From Antedon mediterranea (lineage: Eukaryota > Echinodermata > Crinoidea > Comatulida > Antedonidae): a stretch of 60,000 nucleotides of DNA. Below the pieces are notes generated by a model that was not told the origin of the DNA, made no database searches, and saw only the letters and a program-made list of their open reading frames with translations. The translations under genes were made by a program, and so were the position numbers. The first letter of the stretch is position 1. Every line of letters begins with the position of its first letter. The DNA lies in assembly GCF_964355755.1 (NCBI RefSeq), contig NC_092676.1:19948288-20008287 (forward strand), written 5' to 3'. Below, one piece after another: positions 44,660-56,712 of this stretch.

Positions 44660-45269
44660 AGGTCCTGGTGACGACCAATAACACATCGATTGATCTAGCT
44701 TCGTCGTCAATCCTTGGTCGTTGCAAATCAAAGCTCCATATTGTCAACTTTAGGAGACAACATTATAAAAATAGGTATTCTACTATAGAGACCGCTCATT
44801 ATGTAAAGCCCCTTATTTTCTCTAAATTGTTAAGTGTATTCATAATCTTATCTGCATGAACCCCATGTCATGTAATCTTAAACTGACAGAGCTACAGTAC
44901 ATTTAAACTTAATCTCTTTAACTAACTCTGGCATTTATTAAATTAGTTTCACATCAAATTGAATTGATTAGGGCACAGCTCTAGGCTCAACAAACTCTTT
45001 CAATCCTACAATTATGAAAAACGCCCCTCTGACATAATCAATGTTTGACTGCACCATATTGGTAATAATTAAATCAATCATTGAAAGTTTATAAGTTTGG
45101 GCATCAATAAAGTGGATTGCTTGCCCTTGGACAAGTTGCCAATGTTGATCACCTGAAATTATTATTGGAAAACCTTTGTCATACATTTTACAACTGTGCA
45201 ATGGTGAAACGCTGTACCCGACTTTTATAATCCCACATGAGAGCGTGGCTAGCTCACAGACGATACCAC

Positions 45270-45362
45270 TCTTTCCTAGGGAGTTATGGTACTTTTGTTT
45301 TTTACTCAGAAGAGAAAGACCAATTTCAGTTTATCTAGGTAGGCCTAAGCTAGGCACAAATT
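45270..45362. mobile_element. MITE family B fragment next to satellite
   Basis: AGAAGAGAAAGACCAATTTC, GTTTATCTAGGTAGGCC and AAGCTAGGCACAAATTAAC match the right end of the family. The 17-bp satellite starts about 30 bp later. Confidence 0.65.
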
Positions 45363-45394
45363 AACAATAGCCACTATAACAACTACAGTAGTTC

Positions 45395-46858
45395 AAGGCG
45401 ACACTCGTAATAAGGCGACACTCTTAATAAGGCAACACTCTTAATAAGGCGACACTCTTAATAAGGCGACACTCGTAATAAGGCGACACTTGTAATAAGG
45501 CGACACTCATAATAAATTGACACTCGTAATAAATTGACACTCGTAATAAGGCGACACTCGTAATAAGGCGACACTCGTAATAAGGCGACACTCGTAATAA
45601 GGCGACACTTGTAATAAGGCAACACTTGTAATAAGGCAACACTTGTAATAAGGCGACACTCGTAATAAGGCGACAATAGTAATAAGGCCACATTCATAAT
45701 AAGATGACACTCGTATAAATAAGGCAACACTCTTAATAAGGTGACACTCATAATAAATTGACACTCGTAATAAGGCAACACTCGTAATAAGGCAACACTC
45801 GTAATGAGGCAACACTCTTAATAAGACAACACTCGTAATAAGACGACACTTGTAATAAGACGACACTTGTAATAAGGCAACACTCGTAATAAGGCAACAC
45901 TCGTAATAAGGCAACACTCGTAATAAGGCAACACTCGTAATAAGGCAACACTCGTAATAAGGCAACACTCTTAATAAGGCGACACTCGTAATAAGGCCAC
46001 ATTCATAATAAGATGACACTCGTAATAAGGCAACACTTGTAATATAAGGCGACACTCGTAATAAGGCCAGTGCACTCATAATAAGATGACACTCGTAATA
46101 AGGCCACACTCATAATAAGGCCACACTCGTAATAAGATGACACTCGTAATAAGGCAACACTCGTAATAAGGCCACACTCGTAATAAGATGACACTCCTCG
46201 TAATAAGGCAACACTCGTAATAAGGCGACACTCATAATAAAATGACACTCGTAATAAGGCAACACTCATAATAAGACGACACTTGTAATAAGGCCACATT
46301 CATAATAAGATGACACTCGTAATAAGGCAACACTCATAATAAGGCGACACTTGTAATAAGGCAACACTCGTAATAAGGCAACACTCGTAATAAGGCAACA
46401 CTCGTAATAAGACGACACTCGTAATAAGGCAACACTCATAATAAGATGACACTCATAATAAGGCGACACTCGTAAAAAGGCGACACTCGTAAAAAGGCGA
46501 CACTCGTAAAAAGGCGACACTCGTAAAAAGGCGACACTCGTAATAAGGCAATACTCGTAATAAAATGACACTCGTAATAAGGCAACACTCGTAATAAGGC
46601 AACACTCGTAATAAGGCAACACTCGTAATAAGGCAACACTCGTAATAAGGCAACACTCGTAATAAGGCAACACTCGTAATAAGGCAACACTCATAATAAG
46701 ATGACACTCGTATTTATAAGACACTCGTAATAAGACGACACTCGTAATAAGGCGACACTCGTAATAAGGCGACACTCGTAATAAGGCGACACTCGTAATA
46801 AGAGGACACTCGTAATAAGGCGACACTCGTAATAAGGCGACACTCGTAATAAGGCGAC
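45395..46858. repeat. 17-bp satellite, about 86 copies
   Basis: The unit is GGCRACACTCGTAATAA. Common variants are ATAAGATGACACTCG, GGCCACA and ACTTG. Some units are altered in blocks, such as five successive GTAAAAAGGCGACACTC near 46462-46530. Overlapping minus-strand ORFs (YECRLITSVALLRVS repeats) arise because 17 bp cycles through all three frames every 51 bp. They are not genes. Confidence 0.98.
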
Positions 46859-47006
46859 ATGTTCTCATATAAATGTTGTTTTAGTTCAAACTAAAAATAC
46901 ATCTTTCTTCAAGATTATAAGTCAACTACAGAATCTAATCCATTTTTAAAACATCCATAATACTACACTACTGCATTTTCTATAGTAACTCATGTTGTAT
47001 ACTTAC

Positions 47007-47064
47007 CGATAATATTCTAAAATGTTTAATGCAACATCATGGAATGTCACCTTACGATGTTCAT
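47007..47064 (-). other. candidate internal exon, 58 bp
   Basis: TTTTTTCAG directly precedes 47064 and CG|GTAAGTATAC follows 47007. Both splice signals are near consensus. One frame reads EHRKVTFHDVALNILEYY, entering with two bases (AT) and leaving with CG. A second reading is as 5'-UTR of the phosphatase: ATG AAC ATC GTA AGG TGA would be a short upstream ORF. I recognise no domain. It may be a noncoding exon of the PTP gene or belong to the minus-strand gene whose exon ends at 59968. Confidence 0.5.
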
Positions 47065-47267
47065 CTGAAAAAACAAAGTAACAGTATATTGTAGATTAAA
47101 CAAGTATACCAGATTGCATGAGTTATATATACTATATTTAAATGACATGATGATTTTAAACAGAAACGTTCACTGACATTTACATTTTTCTATTTATGTT
47201 CAGATGCTGTTCCAATAATGATGTACATTTATCAGACACGTGTACAATAATAACATTGCTTTACTGT

Positions 47268-47640
47268 AAAGGGACCATGTTAAAAGTATTCTACTGCAGT
47301 TACTGCAGTAAACTACACATAAACCAACAGTGGTGTTTATGAGTAGCCGTTACCTGGATAAAAAAGGTGGTTTGTGGGGACGCTTCAACTTGGTGGTAGA
47401 CAGTACTATTTATGAATTTTCTGCTTTATCGAGTTATATCTTTCTCTTCAAGGAGGCTATTATCGGTTTATCCAGATAAGCTAGGCACAAAATAGACTAT
47501 ATTTTGTATGTATTATATAGAAAGCTTTTTTAAAATATTACATACTGTTTTAATTGTAATGGTACAATGTTATGAACTTCTAGAGAAGCAATAGTAGTTA
47601 CTGCAGTAGCCTGTAAAATAATTTTGACAAGATCCCTAAG
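47268..47640. mobile_element. MITE with TACTGCAG ends, copy 2, containing a nested MITE B
   Basis: GGGACCATGTTAAAAGTATT plus CTACTGCAG faces CTGCAGTAGCCTGTAAAATA plus ATTTTGACAAGATCCC. Inside, 47313-47502 is a family B copy (ACATAAACCAACAGTGGTG to GGCACAAAATAGAC). Confidence 0.8.
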
Positions 47641-48045
47641 AAATTAAGACATTAAAACATGAAGAAAATCAAGTCGTTGAAAAATTCTCTGCTAATTCAT
47701 TAAATAATTTCAAGAAATATTTCAATTGATATGTCTGTCAATGTTTAAATGTCACACTGAAAAAATGCAATTTATCTATGTGCAATTGCATACAACATTG
47801 TGAATTGAAAAGGATTAAGTATTCAGAAAGAGAGACGATTACGTCAACCAATCATAGAAGAAAACCGCAGTTGGTTGTATGACTCATATGAAGAATGTTA
47901 CGATTAACATCATTGGCGATTTTAAATATGTGATTCATGACGTACGTACATTTGTAATGAATGGAATTATTAAATACTAACATTAAGAACTAAAAAATAA
48001 CACATTTAAACACATGAAAATAGTAAAAAAGATATATTATTCTAC

Positions 48046-48195
48046 AGCTCTATCTACACTATCAAACTAGTTTTACAAAAAAGGTATGTGCCTAAATATG
48101 GTAGTGATATGCTTAAATATGGTAGTGATATGACATCATCATGTCCATATATGGCCACGTCATTTTTTGTCCACATAATGTTTGATAGTGTAGAC
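48046..48195. mobile_element. MITE family A, full copy
   Basis: AGCTCTATCTACACTATCAA faces TTTGATAGTGTAGACTA. Both internal AAATATGGTAGTGATATG repeats are present. Confidence 0.9.
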
Positions 48196-48199
48196 TAAC

Positions 48200-50225
48200 A
48201 TAGACATACTTTACTGAGATAATATATTCTTTGAATATTAAAAGATGTAAATCTATTGAGGTGGTGTAAATTTTTTTTTAATACATTATATTGTACATTG
48301 CAGTGGTCACTGAAGGTTATTTCAAACTTGACCACTGGTCCAGAAAATCAGTTTTTACTGGCCCGAATTTACTGGTCAATGGTATTGACAGGTAAATAGA
48401 ATTTCTGTGAACAATTTACTGGACAGAATGGGGCAGTTATTGGATCAGTTTTACAGATACAGTATGTTTTTACTGGTCATTGGTCAGCCAGACTTGTATA
48501 CTGCATTATAAATCAAAATTTTAAAAGCTTTGTGGTTTTCCCAAATATTTTTTCAAATGAATTTAGGACTATGTATTATTAAGAAAGTTTAAATTTAGAT
48601 TTCCGGCTTTCAGCATGTCCTTTGTATAAATAAGAAAAGCCATTAAAAATATAATTTGTGTTCTATTTTTGGATAGCAAAATTGTTCCAATTAATTGTTA
48701 TAAATAGAATAGTAAATAGAGGCCTAATATTCAATTTATCAACTACTGCATTTAGCCTCAAATAGAACATTTATGTCATAAATGACATCAATAGTTGAAT
48801 TTAAATGTATAAAATTACAAATTTTAATCCTATTTTTTATTTGCACCATTTATCATACCAATCAACATACTTAAAATAATAACTTGCACGCTAAATACTA
48901 TTAATGACGCAAAACTTTTTTTCATTAGAATAATAAATTACTTTTATCTATTTTAAAAAGCAGTGTTGCCACTCATTATGTATTAAAATAAAGATAAACA
49001 TAAAGGCACTATAAATTCTCATGTTTATAAAACAATAATGTGATTACAAGTTTGTAATTCTCTAATTAATAAATGTTTATAAGTTAAATGAGTTTAACAC
49101 TTTTAGCAGAGCTGGGTTGGATAATATTGAGATAAGGTATTATATTAGTAATGGTGCAATGAAAATTTAACTGGCATTACAAAAATGTTTTTTTATTTGT
49201 GTTTTTCTATAGTATAAGCTTATAATTTGTGTTGTGTAGATGAAATTATATTTTTATATATTGTTAATCATAGGGTATGTATTATGTATGTAAACTCCAC
49301 TCACTATGCCACGTCCTTGACGTTTATATATACAACAGCTACATACCCATCATACACTATGCAATTCAGCCTTGTAAATTTTTATGTGCAATTTTTGAAT
49401 AAATATTCCGATAGGCCTATAATATAAAGATAGTATAATATTGAAGGCTATTATGTTAACCCTGAAAGTCTAAGCATAAAATATAATAGATAATTTAGCT
49501 TCGAATCCAATCTTTTTGATCAACATGACGACTTTTAAATGACCTTATTATCCCTGTTTAAAGTCAAATATTCTAAACATTATGCCACACCTACCTAAAT
49601 TAAACCTAAATCCTCAATACTGTAGATATTGTGTAAGTTTATTTTAAGGTCATGTATAAGATCTTATTAATTAGTTTTATAAATAAGTATAATTTGTAGT
49701 TGGAAGTAAGAGCGTACTTTACCACTGTACATTGATAACTGACTGACATTGTCTTGAATATAATTTTTTTGCTTCCAAAACTATTATATTAATATAGATA
49801 TTAATTATAGATTTTTAATTTTTAATTTATTATATTAAAAAAGGCCTTGGACAGTAGATGAAAGTTGACCTAGAGGTCAAAAGAATAGAATCATAAATAT
49901 TTACCCAAAGCCATAAGCATTAACTGTAATTATACATTGTTAATCAATCTATTTATATATATATTAATAATAATTCTTTTATTGAACTTTTTATAAACCA
50001 GGTGTTACTGTATCATAATTATAGTAAAATGTGTATTAAATTGTATAACATTTAGTATTTGGAATTATTATTAGTCTTAATTTAATTGGGATAATCAACA
50101 TAGAAGTAGATCAAGATTATGATTAACTTATTTTGTCAAATAAATAATTCATCAATATTTATGATATTTTTGACAAAATAAATGGTTGTAAATTGGTCTC
50201 CTTTTCACATCGCCATTTAAAAAAG
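48200..50225. other. AT-rich stretch without a supported gene
   Basis: Loose repetition of TTTACTGG and ACTGGTCA occurs at about 48310-48490. The rest is AT-rich with no exon-like frames. The ORF at 49227-49427 has no splice or domain support. Confidence 0.5.
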
Positions 50226-50230
50226 AAAAT

Positions 50231-50440
50231 CTACAGGGCAATACGGACTGGCCCTGTACAGGGCAATACGGACTGACCCTACAGGGCAATACAGACTGAC
50301 CCTACAGGGCAATACAGACTGACCCTACAGGGCAATACGGACTGGCCCTACAGGGCAACACGGACTGGCCCTACAGGGCAATACGGACCGGCCCTACAGG
50401 GCAATACGGACCGGCCCTACAGGGCAATACCGACTGGCTC
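50231..50440. repeat. 23-bp minisatellite, about 9 copies
   Basis: The unit is CTACAGGGCAATACGGACTG plus GCC, with ACTGACC and ACCGGCC variants. Its GC content stands out from the flanking AT-rich DNA. Confidence 0.96.
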
Positions 50441-50859
50441 ATTTTCCTAAAGTGCCTTTTACTTACAAACCAGATACCAACATTGGAAGTGATGTTGCCT
50501 ATTAAGCTAGCTTATCTCATGATCATTTTTCAGCTTTTAGAAAAGAAAACACACCTTCTATAATAATTCTTGCCTTGCTAAAAGATGGTTTGGCATTGTG
50601 AGATAAATGATACTGTTATTAAAATTCTTTAATATGAATTTACATGGTTTGCCTCTAGCACATTCAAGAGGATTGATCTTTAGCATTCAAATCTTCAAAC
50701 ATACTAAGATTGATACATGGTGATGATGTTGTTGATGAGAATGACAAAAATGAATAACAACCAATACTCCAAACATAATTTACATAATGATTTCCTTTTT
50801 CCCCGATGAATTATGGAACTAGTCCATTAAAGTCCAGGAATATCCTAGGAACTTGTACT

Positions 50860-50942
50860 GTAACTTTTTATATCTAAACCCTCCCTCTGGAGAGCATGGG
50901 CTATTGTCGGTTTATCCAGGTAAGCTACAGTAGGCATGAAAC
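50860..50942. mobile_element. MITE family B fragment
   Basis: GAGAGCATGGGCTATTGTCG and GTTTATCCAGGTAAGCTA match the right end of the family. Confidence 0.65.
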
Positions 50943-51743
50943 TTTCAAATTATTACTACTATTCTACAATATTTTGTTTGTTGCAATATTGCATTATTAG
51001 TTTCTACACAAGAAATTAGCATATGGAACAGTGTGGACGTGTACATGGTAAAAATCAATGAATTGATCCATTTTCACGCCAGGATTGACTGTCAATTTCG
51101 GATGTACAACAGAAGGAGGTTACTGACAATAGGCCTATAATTTACACACACCATTCACGGCTATGCAAAACAAAGTTGGAAAGAAATGCTTTCATTTTCA
51201 CTCATTTGTGTAATTTTCAGGCATTTTTATTAGGAAAAAAGGTGAATAAATATCTATATCAATCAATTTTACACTGAAAAATACTATTTTTATTAATAAT
51301 AGTTAGTAAAATTCCTATCTTATAACGTTATGGAAAAGTCATTTAACACCTAGTATTTCACAACGCTTGGAGCTACGCTATAAAAAAGATAGGCCTAGAC
51401 TTTTTTGTAGACGCATCATACACAGAGTAGGGCGACATTTATCCATCATTTTGGTTAATACAAGTACTTAAAACGTACTTACGTGAAAAACTGATGCTTT
51501 ATTAGATATGAAACAAAATACATTTATATCTTAAATTATGGAATTTGTATTCTAATTTAGGAAAATAAATACACAATCTAAGTATAAGCTTAATGTTATT
51601 TCGAAAACTGACTTTTAATTTATTCCTAAGTATTTTTGATAATCAACGTATATATAAATCTAAAGACAAAAATAACTGAAAAAATTAAAATGTTGTGGGT
51701 ATCAGTGACTGGATCTCAATGGGGATATTGTCTAACTGTTTGC

Positions 51744-51930
51744 CTACTACTACTAATAATAATAATTTATAGAGCGCACATATTCACAAAGTGCTCAAGG
51801 CGCTTGTGAAAACCATGAGAAATGCAACCATGAAACTAAAAACAGCAAAATATTTTGCAAAAAGGCAAAAAAAAAAACGGAAAAAAGGAGACCAATCGAA
51901 CCCACCTCACTGCTTCCGTTTACTGGCTTA
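51744..51930 (-). mobile_element. tRNA-derived SINE with AGCGCCTTGAGC tail
   Basis: On the minus strand a B box (GGTTCGATTGG, 51902-51892) is followed by AAGCGCCTTGAGCACTTTGT, GAATATGTGCGCTCTATAAA and an (ATT)n tail. The 5' part with the A box is degraded. TACTACTACT-like sequence flanks both sides, a possible target duplication. Confidence 0.75.
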
Positions 51931-53060
51931 CTACTACTGTGACTACAGTATATATAAATAAAAGCAATGATGCTAGCAAAATAACAAACAACCCTTTTTA
52001 ATTACTGTACATGCTTAATTAATATTCAACAGAATAGACCATGTTATGTAAACAATTTACTGTAATTATTGGAAAGTAAGTAAACACATTAACAGTGTGG
52101 GTTGGTATTGACTATTAGTATCTGCTTATACCTAGATAAATATACAAAAGCCTCAGAAACTTCATTTACCACCCTATCCAATAACATATTCCATAAATCC
52201 CCATCCTCAAATGGAAGGTTAATGTAATCCTATACCAATCATCTTGTAAGTTAAAAGCAGGAAAAAAACTGAGGCCTTTATTTATTAAAACAGTTATTGT
52301 TATATGAATAAAAACAAATAACAATATGCTAACTACATTACTTCTTTATATTTTACCCAAATTTATTTTAAACTGCGTCATAGATAAAAATAATAAATAA
52401 TTGTGTCAACATATGAAATTAGATCAAACAACATTTTTAAATTAACTAACCAACTGACTACAGATTGTTTTGTCAAAAACAGTGAACGAATTGCTGGTAC
52501 CAATGAAATTTATTGAGTGACTATAATATAACAAATTTACTGGTACCTTATTTATCAGATATATTTAATAACCCTAGATTTAAAATATCTAGAGAGAGCT
52601 TGATGAATGGTAAATACAGTATGACCAAATTTATGGTGTGCCAACAAGGACAAATATTTATCATGTTCATTTGGTTTAGGCTAATTAGATCCATCACCCA
52701 AAGAACATACAGTACCACCCTTTTCCTCCTACCCCATTTTACAATCCCCACAACCTGCACCCATCACAATCCTCTAAGACTGATTTAATGGCACTGGCAC
52801 ATTATAGCAATGTCAGACTTGAATTGCTAGCCAATACATGGTTGTAATATCAAATAAAATGTCTAGGCTCAGCAAACTAATAACTGGCAGAAATACACAA
52901 CAGATGACTAACTAAACGGCAGATGTTACCATCATCCGGTGATGTATTCGCCGTCGGTTAAAGAATCGTTAGGCCTAAACTAGTTTCTGAATTATTAAGT
53001 ACGGTCGGAAAGAACATGCTTAATTTTGTTATATAATATAATTATCAAGAATAATGTTAC

Positions 53061-53270
53061 CTTAAATTGAAGATGAATCCGATTCAGAATATCTGCAGTG
53101 TACTTTATGCATCCGGCTGTCAGTGGTCACCCTGTCAGTCACTGGTGGTAGAAATCCATTCACAAATTTACCCTCGACCGCCCGGCTTACTACTACTACG
53201 TAGAAACCAACCAAGTGTCACTCACACAGGTTGTTGGAAAACACGTACTTAGCACACGGTAAATCGTTTA
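53061..53270 (-). other. possible noncoding first exon (minus strand)
   Basis: AATTTAAG|GTAACATT is a reasonable donor at 53061. The region to its right is less AT-rich than its surroundings. All ATG-initiated frames stop before the donor and TAA precedes it in one frame, so it could only be 5' UTR. The right boundary is a guess. Confidence 0.25.
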
Positions 53271-53299
53271 CAGTGAAAGTCTGTCAAACCTCGCTGGCA

Positions 53300-54330
53300 A
53301 GATTGTATTTGCTTGCAAGGTTGTACAGCTAGCCTTAGTAAATAAACCGGTGAAAGTGGGTCATAAAGTGTACAATACCACTGTTTATTCTGCACCTTAC
53401 TTTATGCAGTATGTTTCATATTCTTTGGTTTCATACGCTTGCAACATACACGTTCCGTGAGGGCCTCCTTCCATAGTTCTTTGCTGGTAAAAATGAATAT
53501 GCAACATATCGTGATATGAATGAGGTCAAATTTGTTTAAATATTATGAATATTGATTAATTGACTCTAAAGGCCACTGTAGAAAATAATATTGTAGGATA
53601 CTATTGTACAAATTATCATTTAATGTTAAAATCAATATATAGTAACAAAATGTATTCTTTAGGCCTATTTGATTGATATTTGTTATTTATTGTTTATCTA
53701 AAACCTGTTTATTTTCACTCATTTAACTGCGCATGGCCTACTAATTAATTAATTTATTATTCAACAATTACCAATCAAACAAAACTATTATTTAATATAC
53801 TATTGACTAATTATTTGTATACTATCTTAGGTGTAGGCTACAGTATTCAATAATTTCCCACAGTAATGTACACTATCATCGTGTCGTTTTTAATACAATA
53901 AATAATTTAAATGTAACAAAATATTTAAACAAAATATACATAGGCCTGAATAAGAATTAGAGAGGAAGGGAATATATTAGTAGGCCTAGTGTCGCGATTC
54001 ATTTCTCGATGAATTCAGGAATAATTTTATTCATTCAAATTCAAGGATTGAGTATTTAAAACCTCTATATACAGTATATATTTTCAAGAAACACCTTGCA
54101 GAAGATAGAAGTTTGATTACATAATATGATTAAAACAAGAACGCATTTTATATTAAAATCTCATTTGAAGCTGGCATATTTCCATAGCAACTATATAAAG
54201 TAATGACGTCATAAACCCGCGTAGTTAAGCTACCTATAACGGAAGTAATGACGTAATATACCCATACATATTTATGTGGAAACGTTTTTCCACTCCATCT
54301 ATTCTAGGGGGCGCTATTGATAAATTAATA
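53300..54330. other. stretch with no gene seen
   Basis: AT-rich, with scattered TAGGCCTA words. No repeat ends or exons were recognised. Confidence 0.5.
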
Positions 54331-54335
54331 CAAAT

Positions 54336-55154
54336 ATTAAAGATGTAATGTCCCTTGAAACACAAAAAATGAAAAAAAAAATATTCTAAATTTAAATTGG
54401 CCATATCAAAGTAATATTAAAGTTATTCACTTTAAGTAGAAAACACAACAAGTTCACGTAATTAACAGGTAAATTAATTTGATTAAATTTCGTCTGGAAA
54501 ATCGTCACGAGTGAAAGTAAACAAAGATTTCAAACCATTAGTATACAAATAATGAATGTTTATGAGTGCAATGGTACAAATAATGGCACGAGGTGAATGA
54601 TGAAAGGTTATATCAACGAGGCAAAGCCGAGTTGATATAACCTTTCATCATTCACCAAGTGCCATTATTTGTACCATTACACGAATACAAAACATTCATT
54701 ATTTGTTTTATATAACATCTAGACGTTTTTTTTTCGTACACAAAAATGTTTCAAAAAGTACTATTTAACGATCGTTGAATAGTGCGTACTATTGCACGCC
54801 ATGTGACCCACATTCGTCCAATCAAATGACAGGAATTTATATAGGTGTTATATAATATGCATTATGCATGATGCTAATTAGGATTGTTTACAACTCGTCG
54901 CGGTTGAGAAGGTGTTTTCACACAGATCGCGAAGAAGTTTTATGATTATGCATACAGAGTAGCCAAACAAGCGCGTTGCATTATGAGATATGTTTTGATC
55001 GAAAAGTAATTTTTTGAACAAAAAAACGTCTGTATTTCGGTTAAATTATTTATGGTGAAAGTTAATAACTATTATTATACTTCAAAATGACCCACTTTTT
55101 TTCAAAATATTACATTTTTTTTCTAATTAGTCAAAGGGACAATACATCTTTAAT
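54336..55154. mobile_element. long member of MITE family C containing a hairpin
   Basis: ATTAAAGATGTAATGTCCCT at the left faces AAAGGGACAATACATCTTTA at the right. The ends match the two copies at 32383-33177. The interior is longer and includes the hairpin at 54545-54706. Confidence 0.8.
54545..54706. repeat. 162-bp hairpin with arms of about 75 bp
   Basis: ACAAATAATGAATGTTTATG at the left pairs with AACATTCATTATTTGT at the right. GGTACAAATAATGGCAC pairs with GTGCCATTATTTGTACC, and GTGAATGATGAAAGGTTATA pairs with its complement. The loop is GAGGCAAAGCC. Only a few mismatches and a small bulge break the stem. Confidence 0.9.
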
Positions 55155-56520
55155 ATTAACTCAAATTTCATACTTAAAAAATGGCAGTAGGCCCACCATC
55201 GGACAATTACACGGTGAGTGTAAAAGTGAAAATCGGAATAAAAATTGTTTTAAATATTGAAACCTCCCGCGATTTTTGAGAGTGAGGTTTATAGTAAATA
55301 TTATGTTCTGTTTTCCCGCTTCTATTTACGCGTTTAATTCGGCTGAACATTTGGAAATCACGTTATTCTTTTCATAAACAATAATTATCATCCTAAAAAA
55401 ACGCAGCAATCTCAGAAAAAATACAACACGAACTGAGTAGCAGTCAATTTATTGATATGATGACGTTTTGTCAGTACCAAATAGCCAGTTTGTTAAATGC
55501 ACAGGTAGACCTATTTAAACGAAAAATTATGATGAGAAACAACAGCGTTATTTTTTACTTGCTAATCCAGAAATATCAATATATACAGTGCTATTCACAA
55601 TTTAATAATCGAAGAAGAGAACAATACAACGATAATAACTTTAATATATATGGCTCTGAATTCTACGATGTTATGTCGCCCTCTCTAAAACTATAAAAAA
55701 ATAGGTAGAGATAAAGAAAGATATAAAATACGGTACATATTTTATCTTTATTTATCTCTATCTATTTCTATATCAACCATTCGGTGTACGTCTGCACGAC
55801 ACATCACTTTTTACACTTAGCCTAAACTATAAAAAAAATGTCCATAAAGTTGTTATTGAATAGTTTTTATTGTTTCAAAATTAAAATGGTTTAATTCATT
55901 TACAACAAAGATAAGTAAAGATGAATTTATATGGCGCATGTCGCATCTTTAAGCAGTCACGTACAAGTTTCCAGGTGTTAAATTTGATTTTATTTATTTG
56001 CATCTTATTAAAAAATACATATTAAGATAACGAATATTTATATATAGGGCCTAAATACAATTTAAAAAAAAACAAAGAACATTAAAATGTAATAGTGTAG
56101 GTATGTAGTAGTAGTATGGTACGGAACATGCGTTTCATACAAATAAATTAATTAAATGATAAATTGGGGAAACTTTACTGTATAACAATATTTTTAATTG
56201 CTAAATTACATGGAATTTCCAGTTAGAACTAGGCGTAATTGTATTAACTTATTTTGCACCGCAATAAATAAGTTGCAGGAAAATTATAATATTTTGTCGG
56301 TTGTAGGCCCCTACAAAAAGTTGAACAAACTTCATTCAATATTATTATTTATTATTATATCAATATCCGCATATGAAATTTCCAGTTAATTATTTGACAC
56401 CGCAATCAAATTCCTAGTACTGTACTTTTTAGCATTCCTAAATACCGTATGACGCGGACCTTCTCACTTTACTTGCCCTATTTTTATCTTCTTTGTAATA
56501 ATGGACGAGTCCATAGAAAT
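55155..56520. other. intergenic stretch upstream of TMEM86
   Basis: AT-rich, with (TATC/TTTA)-like runs near 55740-55780. ORFs at 55457-55696 and 56198-56389 show no coding signs. Confidence 0.5.
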
Positions 56521-56640
56521 CAATCAGCCACGTGATCAAAACATCATTGACGTAATCTCTGTGACGTTGCAGCCAGAGGTAAACACTATCACATGCTATA
56601 ATCTATAAGAACCATTGCGCAGTTAGTGACCAACTGTAAC
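56521..56640 (+). promoter_or_regulatory. putative TMEM86 promoter
   Basis: Upstream of the first exon lie an E-box in GCCACGTGATC (CACGTG at 56529-56534), TGACGTAA at 56548, TGACGTTG at 56562, and TATAATCTATAAG at 56597-56609. A start about 30 bp downstream, near AGTGACCAACTG (56623-56635), would fit. GC content is raised here. Site function is inferred from motif matches only. Confidence 0.5.
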
Positions 56641-56694
56641 CATCGAGTTTTTACTGCTTTAAAATATAATATATTGTAATTAACTGTCAGAAAA

Positions 56695-56712
56695 ATGATG
56701 AGGAATCGTTTG
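56695..56712 (+). CDS. TMEM86A: TMEM86 exon 1 coding part
   Basis: ATGATGAGGAATCGTTTG is followed at once by GTAAGT. It encodes MMRNRL, which continues as IKSVGPKLLPF and lines up with the short leader before SxGPKLVPF in vertebrate TMEM86. The upstream sequence, TCAGAAAA-ATG, is acceptable initiation context. The second ATG could also be used. Confidence 0.9.

Noticed and set aside
44968-45201. Minus-strand ORF containing DYVRGAFFIIVGLKEFVE, preceded by AATTTCAG
   Set aside because: An exon is conceivable, but no domain is recognised, no matching partner exon or phase was found, and the region is repeat-rich.
45395-46858. CRISPR-like regular array
   Set aside because: There are no unique spacers. 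Units are contiguous 17-bp repeats in a eukaryotic genome.
45424-46868. Overlapping minus-strand ORFs of up to 200 residues (LITSVALLRVS repeats)
   Set aside because: They are products of a 17-bp satellite read in three frames. No start context or non-repeat domain.
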